Source: Chrysomallon squamiferum
Taxonomy: Eukaryota; Mollusca; Gastropoda; Neomphalida; Peltospiridae
Assembly (NCBI GenBank): GCA_012295275.1
Contig: CM022675.1
Coordinates: 3,595,246-3,659,245 of the forward strand
Reading direction: 5' to 3'
DNA: 64,000 bases
Shown: in pieces, positions 60,142 to 64,000 of the stretch
Layout of the letters: each line of letters begins with the position of its first letter
How positions within the stretch are numbered: the stretch's first letter is position 1
Made by a program: the position numbers and the translations under genes
Notes under the pieces: model-generated
Databases searched by the model: none
What the model saw: the letters and a program-made list of their open reading frames with translations, nothing else
What the model was told of the DNA's origin: nothing

Positions 60142-60556
60142 TAAAGTGATTCAAATGTATGGTTCACAAAAAGAAGAAAAAAAAAGTAACATAAATAATC
60201 TTATTTTCTTCTGAAATCACTATTTGTGTGTGTATATATCTGCTTGTTAACACTTTATTAAAAGTTTAACATTTCTGTTTTTTCTAGGTTACGGAGCCCC
60301 GCCAGTCTCTGCCCCTGGAGGACCTGGGGCGGGGGCATCGTGGAGTGCTCCCTACCCTCAGGGATCCTACCAAGGTCAGATGCCAATGCCCACATCATAC
60401 AACCCATACAATCCCTATATGAGTTATGGACAACCTCCTGCCTTCGGACAGCCACCTCAGTATCCTGGACAGCAACCTGGGTATACTGGGCAGCAGCCAC
60501 CCTACCCCTACCCCAACTACCCTAATCAACAGTACCCACAACAACAGTGGCGTTGA
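40336..60556 (+). CDS. PDCD6IP: Programmed cell death 6-interacting protein (ALIX), 18 coding exons
   Basis: Exons: 40336-40538, 41816-41870, 44411-44480, 45004-45131, 45245-45398, 46001-46110, 46643-46759, 47770-47992, 48559-48682, 49387-49564, 49980-50201, 50961-51117, 51791-51939, 53182-53316, 56600-56777, 58216-58329, 58895-58978, 60288-60556. All borders are GT..AG and every phase agrees, giving 889 residues against 868 in human ALIX. The ATG is chosen because [17 protein letters not shown] matches the conserved start; the frame is open further upstream but without an ATG. ALIX is a cytosolic ESCRT accessory protein. Its Bro1 domain binds CHMP4 (ESCRT-III), its V domain binds YPXnL motifs, and its proline-rich tail binds partners such as ALG-2, TSG101 and CIN85-type SH3 proteins. 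It acts in endosomal sorting, membrane repair, cytokinetic abscission and exosome release. Identity is certain by full-length colinearity. A foreign-looking open exon lies in intron 14. Confidence 0.97.
42320..44301. mobile_element. Probable pogo/Tigger-like DNA transposon remnant in PDCD6IP intron 2
   Basis: The left end reads CAGGTACTGGACTAATTATC and the right end, in reverse complement, CAGGTACCGGACCAATTATC; they agree at 18 of 20 bases. The left end is preceded by TA, the target of Tc1/mariner-superfamily elements, but the right side now reads GA. The interior has no intact transposase. It carries a GC-richer block (42778-43160), a CATA/TA microsatellite (42692-42770) and a 69 bp minisatellite. 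Assignment to pogo/Tigger rests on the shape of the terminal repeat (CAG start, TTATC-like core), so the superfamily is tentative. Confidence 0.6.
43171..43965. repeat. Minisatellite, unit about 69 bp
   Basis: About eleven units of the form CTCTAGACTGTATTAACTTA, TTTTAACTATTTAACTGTAA, ATTCTGTTATGCGAACTTATAG, TGCTGTG (given in pieces). Alternating variants (TGCGAACTT against TGTGAATTT, and CTCTTGCTATTAAC against CTCTAGACTGTATTAAC) recur in order, suggesting amplification of unit pairs or larger blocks. It sits inside the Tigger-like element in PDCD6IP intron 2. Confidence 0.92.
46524..46640. repeat. Extended pyrimidine (T-rich) tract before PDCD6IP exon 7
   Basis: Nearly pure T and C over about 115 bp leading into the TTTTTTCCAG acceptor at 46642. 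This is an exceptionally long polypyrimidine tract; shorter ones precede exons 8, 10 and 11. Confidence 0.8.
50395..50442. repeat. (TTTTA)n microsatellite
   Basis: About nine uninterrupted TTTTA units in PDCD6IP intron 11. Confidence 0.95.
53900..54240 (-). mobile_element. 3' fragment of a non-LTR retrotransposon (LINE)
   Basis: On the minus strand, [16 protein letters not shown] is followed by [18 protein letters not shown], giving the C-x2-C-x(n)-H-x(n)-C pattern after the reverse transcriptase of many animal LINEs (typically GRWxNIPxxxRxCxxC..GDExHxLxxCP). The reading frame breaks upstream by a stop near 54205. Downstream the sequence passes through TGGCCTGAGTGTAAATAAAG (about 53945-53926), which looks like a LINE 3' end. 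It lies in intron 14 of PDCD6IP, antisense to the gene. The clade cannot be named from this piece. Confidence 0.7.
55370..55765. repeat. ATC/TCA and ATT runs with a duplicated block
   Basis: ATC/TCA trinucleotide runs at 55371-55402, 55520-55540 and 55563-55580. The block AATGAATGAAATGTAAACTTA to AATTTTCATTTCTAAATT (about 55588-55670) is a diverged copy of about 55415-55500. ATT units follow at 55737-55757. It is in PDCD6IP intron 14. Confidence 0.8.
56169..56553 (+). CDS. Unexplained coding-like exon in PDCD6IP intron 14 (128 codons, then a donor)
   Basis: An ATG opens a frame that runs 128 codons to a consensus donor (GAGAAC/GTAAGT, exon end 56553) in phase 1; unspliced it would stop after 136 residues. 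The DNA changes from A-rich low complexity to balanced, protein-like sequence exactly over this interval. The peptide is hydrophilic, rich in Ser, Lys and Gly, with an internal repeat GLQEISKF (40-47) and GLKQISKF (71-78), a Ser cluster ([10 protein letters not shown]) and the end RGRDVFVGE. It is not part of any ALIX I know. The phase fits ALIX exons 16, 17 or 18 (all entered in phase 1), but exon 15 is entered in phase 0 and its acceptor is only 46 bases away. An upstream acceptor (CAATTTTAG at 56155) lacks a pyrimidine tract. It may be an alternative first exon, a nested gene or a captured fragment. Confidence 0.5.
57453..57715. repeat. Three-copy tandem repeat, unit about 85-90 bp
   Basis: Units start ATTATAGATTTTCTGCAA (57453, 57548 and, with one change, 57627), contain an A-rich stretch and end CATTCCATGTATTTTAAATA. 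It is in PDCD6IP intron 15. Confidence 0.9.
58216..60556 (+). other. PDCD6IP: PDCD6IP exons 16-18: proline-rich tail
   Basis: Residues about 735-889, following the first proline-rich residues in exon 15. Exon 16 has [12 protein letters not shown], a likely SH3-binding stretch. Exon 18 ends in Tyr/Pro/Gln repeats ([23 protein letters not shown]) resembling the ALG-2-binding and self-assembling segment of ALIX, and finishes in WR. Exons 16 and 17 are phase 1-1, so either can be skipped without a frameshift. No P(S/T)AP tetrapeptide is present, although SAP occurs three times with another residue before it. Confidence 0.9.
60093..60139. repeat. (TC)n microsatellite
   Basis: A TC run of about 46 bp in PDCD6IP intron 17, about 150 bases before the last exon. 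Confidence 0.95.
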
Positions 60557-61358
60557 CATTTTCTGTGATAGAAAGTTTTTTTTTTTTTTTTTTTTTGCAA
60601 TGTGACACTTCTTAATACATTCTGTTGTTTGAAATATTTTAAACAAATATTTCTTTTCTATTTCTTGTTTAATTTGGATTTTTTTTTCTGAAGTGTGATG
60701 ATTAATCTTCATATTTAAAATATTTGTTTAAATTGTTGGTGTTTTTTTGTGCGTGTTGGATTTATTTTTTCTTTATTTATTTATTTTTTTTTTTTTTCTT
60801 TTTTATTTTATTTTTTTATCTCTTTTTTTTTAATCTTTAAATTATATCTAAGATGTCTATATTTGAGGTATAATCTTTCAAATTCGTTTGAATAATAATG
60901 GAAGAAATTACTTTTTATGTGTAGTTTAATTTAGCTGTTGTTGATTTTTCTTTTAAAGTTTTGTTTCTGAGAAATCAGTTCATTATCATAATAATTATTA
61001 TTAACTTCAGTTTAACCTAACATTTTTTTTAATAATAATTTTTTTTTTTAAATTACTTTGTTGTGTTGTGTGTTAAGAAATCTTGTTGTAAATATATTGA
61101 AACTATTTTTATTTTCCTAATTTAAATCCAGTTCAAAGTAATAATAAGAATAAAAAAAAAAGTGATTTCACAAAGCTGTTAATAATGATTGTTGTGGTGT
61201 TTGTTACTGAAAAGCCCATTTGACTGTTTACAATTAAAACAAAAAATTATTCAAATATTTCTTTTGATGTAGAAAATTCATCATTTTCTTTTCATATGGA
61301 TTGTATGAATTTATCTTTCTTTAAAAAGATGTAATTATTTTGAATAATTTTTTTGTTG

Positions 61359-61407
<49 letters not shown>

Positions 61408-61461
61408 TACTTGTTGTGATAATATCACTTAGCTTTAAGAAGGTTTTTAATTTTATTTATT

Positions 61462-61515
<54 letters not shown>

Positions 61516-63110
61516 AAAAAATTTCACCATGTGCTGTATCTGGCAAAATGCACTAAATCTCAATGAAAACTTTTTTTTAATTTTTTTTAATTTTTTTTAG
61601 GAAATGGGCTTTCTCATTTCTGTTTGATGTGGGTTTAAATGTATATTCAGATAAACTTCTTATTTGCTGTCTGTCATACCCAGACATAAAAATATTTTCT
61701 TGTTTGAGAACTGTCTCAGTCTAGATAAAAGTACACTTTTCCATTCATATCTATTTTTTATTTTTCTTAATTCTTTCTCTCTTCTTTATTTACATTCATG
61801 AACGAAATATAAAATAAATAAATAAATAAATAATAATAACATTTCCATAACAACATATTTGTGTAAAGATTTAATGGTGTTGGAGATAGGAATAACAGAT
61901 AGATGTTTTAGAATGCAGAAATTTGTATCTTATGTGTACATCCACTATATATTTTGAAGTTTATGAACAGCATTTTCTACCATACACTCAAATTAAATTT
62001 TTACATGTCATAAAGTCCTCTTTTTTTTGTGTTTTTTTTGCATTTCTCATAAAAATAAGGTTTTTCAGATTGTATGGAATAAAATGTTACAGTTTCATCT
62101 TGTAAAAATGATATGTGAATGTTTTCAAATTGTCCTTGGAAGAAATGTAAATAAGCTGTCCATCAGCTACTCTAAAACCAAACTTGTTTTATTTTGTTAG
62201 ATTTTGCTTTCTGTTCAAATACTAATATGCATTTTCATATTTTCTCGACTGTTAGAAAATGTTAATGTTGCTTTTGTAACCTCCTCTCCTTGTTGATACA
62301 AGCACTGTTTTAGTGACCTATTTTAATATAAACAGAGAATTATAGAAAGTCCTGGTTATGTGTAGCAACAGATTTAAGTATTCTAGGTGACAGTCCCTCC
62401 ATCCTCACAACTCCCCCCATTTAGATAATCATCTAGTAATTTCTAAAAATTACTGAAAATTTATCAAACAAAATTTATTTATTGATTTAAAATAATAATA
62501 ATATTGTATTTCAATAAACCTTCCATATGATTTTATGACAAATGTTTATCAAAAAATATGTTCAATAGTTAATTACTAGACAAGATATTTTATTTCCCAG
62601 TTACAAGATGTTTTTGACTGAAATTCCAATTCTGGCAGCCAAATGCTCCCCATTAGAAGATCACTAGTCAAATTTGAAAAGTTTTATGGTTAAATAAATA
62701 AATAAATATTATTTCCTATCTGGTGCAGAATTTCTTAGGTGCAGTTAATTGTTCCATTACAGGCCTGCTTGAATATTCATCATAGCAATATGCCTAAAAT
62801 TAGTAATATTAATAAAAGTGAAATATGTTTTAGTTAATAACTGTATCATACCCATTGCTTGTTTATTGTTGTTAATGTAATTATATGTAAATTTATATTC
62901 TCTGACCAATTTAAGTGTAGACACTTTTTGACAGTTACAAACAATATTATTATTATTATTTATGTGTTATTATAGGTGAATTATTGTAGGTGAATTTTGA
63001 TGATGTTTTCCCATTATATATGTTAATTATGCACATTTTTTTTCTTATAGAATGCAGTTGGCACATCAAAGGATATTTGTAATATCATAATGCTTCTAAT
63101 AAATATGTGA
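60557..63110 (+). other. PDCD6IP: Probable PDCD6IP 3' untranslated region
   Basis: After the TGA at 60554-60556 the DNA is AT-rich, with a T run at 60577-60596, a pure A run of about 38 bp near 61366-61403 and an ATT run near 61470-61513, but much of 61600-63100 is non-repetitive. AATAAA words suited to polyadenylation occur near 62078, 62511 and 63098. Which is used cannot be read from the sequence. Confidence 0.4.
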
Positions 63111-63172
63111 TTTATAATCATCACAAATTTAATAAATATTTCAACTTCTTAGTTCATTATTTTTTTTTTCTT

Positions 63173-63205
<33 letters not shown>

Positions 63206-63399
63206 TTCTTTTAATATTTTTTTAGTGGGAAAATTATGATGCCATTTTTATTTCACTTTGTTTTATTTCATTTATTTTTATGTTGTTTAATAACAATAAT
63301 AATATGATGATGATGCTTTCACCACTAATACAATAATAAAATTAAACTTTTTATTTCAAAAAAAATAATTAATTCTGAAATCGGGAAAAAAGCTAAACA

Positions 63400-63445
<46 letters not shown>

Positions 63446-64000
63446 TCTATCTGCGTTTATTACTTATACAGGGAGTGGCCAGTTTATAACGCAATACTGG
63501 AACTAATTTTTCTGACCGAATCGCCTTTTGCTGACGTTAATAAATAATAAGTTCTAGAAATGCATTGAATTAATGAATTCTACAAAACAAGAGAGAGAGA
63601 GAGAGCTGAAAAATCTGCTACATCGTAAAGCAGAACAAACAACAAGTCACGAATCGACAACGTCATTACCGGTTTACTTTGCTTTCAATGGAAGTTTGCC
63701 ATCAACATTACATTGTTTACTTCTAGCATATCATTTTTGTGTGTTCCGTGTAGTTACTGACCCGTGAACGGTGCTCGTGCTAAAGAGAAAACGAATTCCC
63801 TCTGTAGCCTTTTGGACTAAACCCATTCACGATTTGGAGCAGTTCATTTATAAAATGTAGAGGTCGTAGGGGTTTAAGGCTATATGAGGTTCTACACGTA
63901 GACCTTTTCGTTCCAAAAAAAAAAGTAATTATATTTTCATGTCAGGGTTAACTACTTAAATTATGTCAGAATTAGGACATAATAAATAAATATAAAAAGG
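63110..64000. other. Downstream intergenic DNA with a GC-richer block at the window edge
   Basis: A T run of about 30 bp (63172-63203) and a CA run (63407-63441) are followed at about 63470-63910 by sequence that is less AT-rich and free of simple repeats. A 64-codon frame on plus (63573-63767) opens there with a GAGAGA-derived start and shows no recognised domain. The block may be part of a transposon or the edge of a gene beyond the window. Confidence 0.4.

Overview
The window is a stretch of animal nuclear genome. It is very AT-rich, its genes are split into short exons by long introns with GT..AG borders, and intron and intergenic space is filled with microsatellites (CA, TA, GA, AAT, AAAT), larger tandem repeats and decayed transposons. 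Protein similarity recalled from memory and the style of the repeats suggest a lophotrochozoan, most likely a mollusc. That placement is an inference. No bacterial-style operon, rRNA, convincing tRNA or CRISPR array was seen.

Layout. 1-6000: gene-free AT-rich DNA with diverged tandem repeats and a short internally deleted hAT-type transposon (2359-3206). 6001-11046 (minus): a four-exon gene for a 181-residue protein I do not recognise. 11047-14230: its upstream region, then two copies of an ~800 bp duplicated segment with a GC-rich core. 14918-22925 (minus): an eleven-exon gene for a 292-residue proline-rich protein built from serial phase-1 exons that end in a split Pro-Gly; not recognised. 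22926-30900: intergenic DNA dominated by a ~5.5 kb minisatellite (unit about 27 bp, with higher-order spacers). 30914-38638 (minus): DAZAP2, five coding exons. 38639-40335: the interval between two divergent genes. 40336-60556 (plus): PDCD6IP (ALIX), eighteen coding exons reconstructed here with every exon phase consistent, 889 residues. 60557-64000: probable ALIX 3' untranslated region and downstream DNA.

How the genes relate. ALIX is an ESCRT accessory protein (Bro1 domain, V domain, proline-rich tail). DAZAP2 is a small proline-rich adaptor. The two are head to head, with start codons 1.7 kb apart. This DAZAP2 carries both a PPPY and a PTAP tetrapeptide, the short motifs read by NEDD4-type ligases and by TSG101, while the ALIX tail here has no P(S/T)AP. 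The two minus-strand genes on the left show no evident functional link to the pair.

The main candidate novelty is a 128-codon open exon with a consensus donor (56169-56553) inside ALIX intron 14. Its phase fits the phase-1 exons 16-18 of ALIX, so it could start a short alternative product that joins an unknown N-terminus to the ALIX proline-rich tail, or it could belong to a nested gene. All coordinates were read by eye; transcript data would settle the splice choices.
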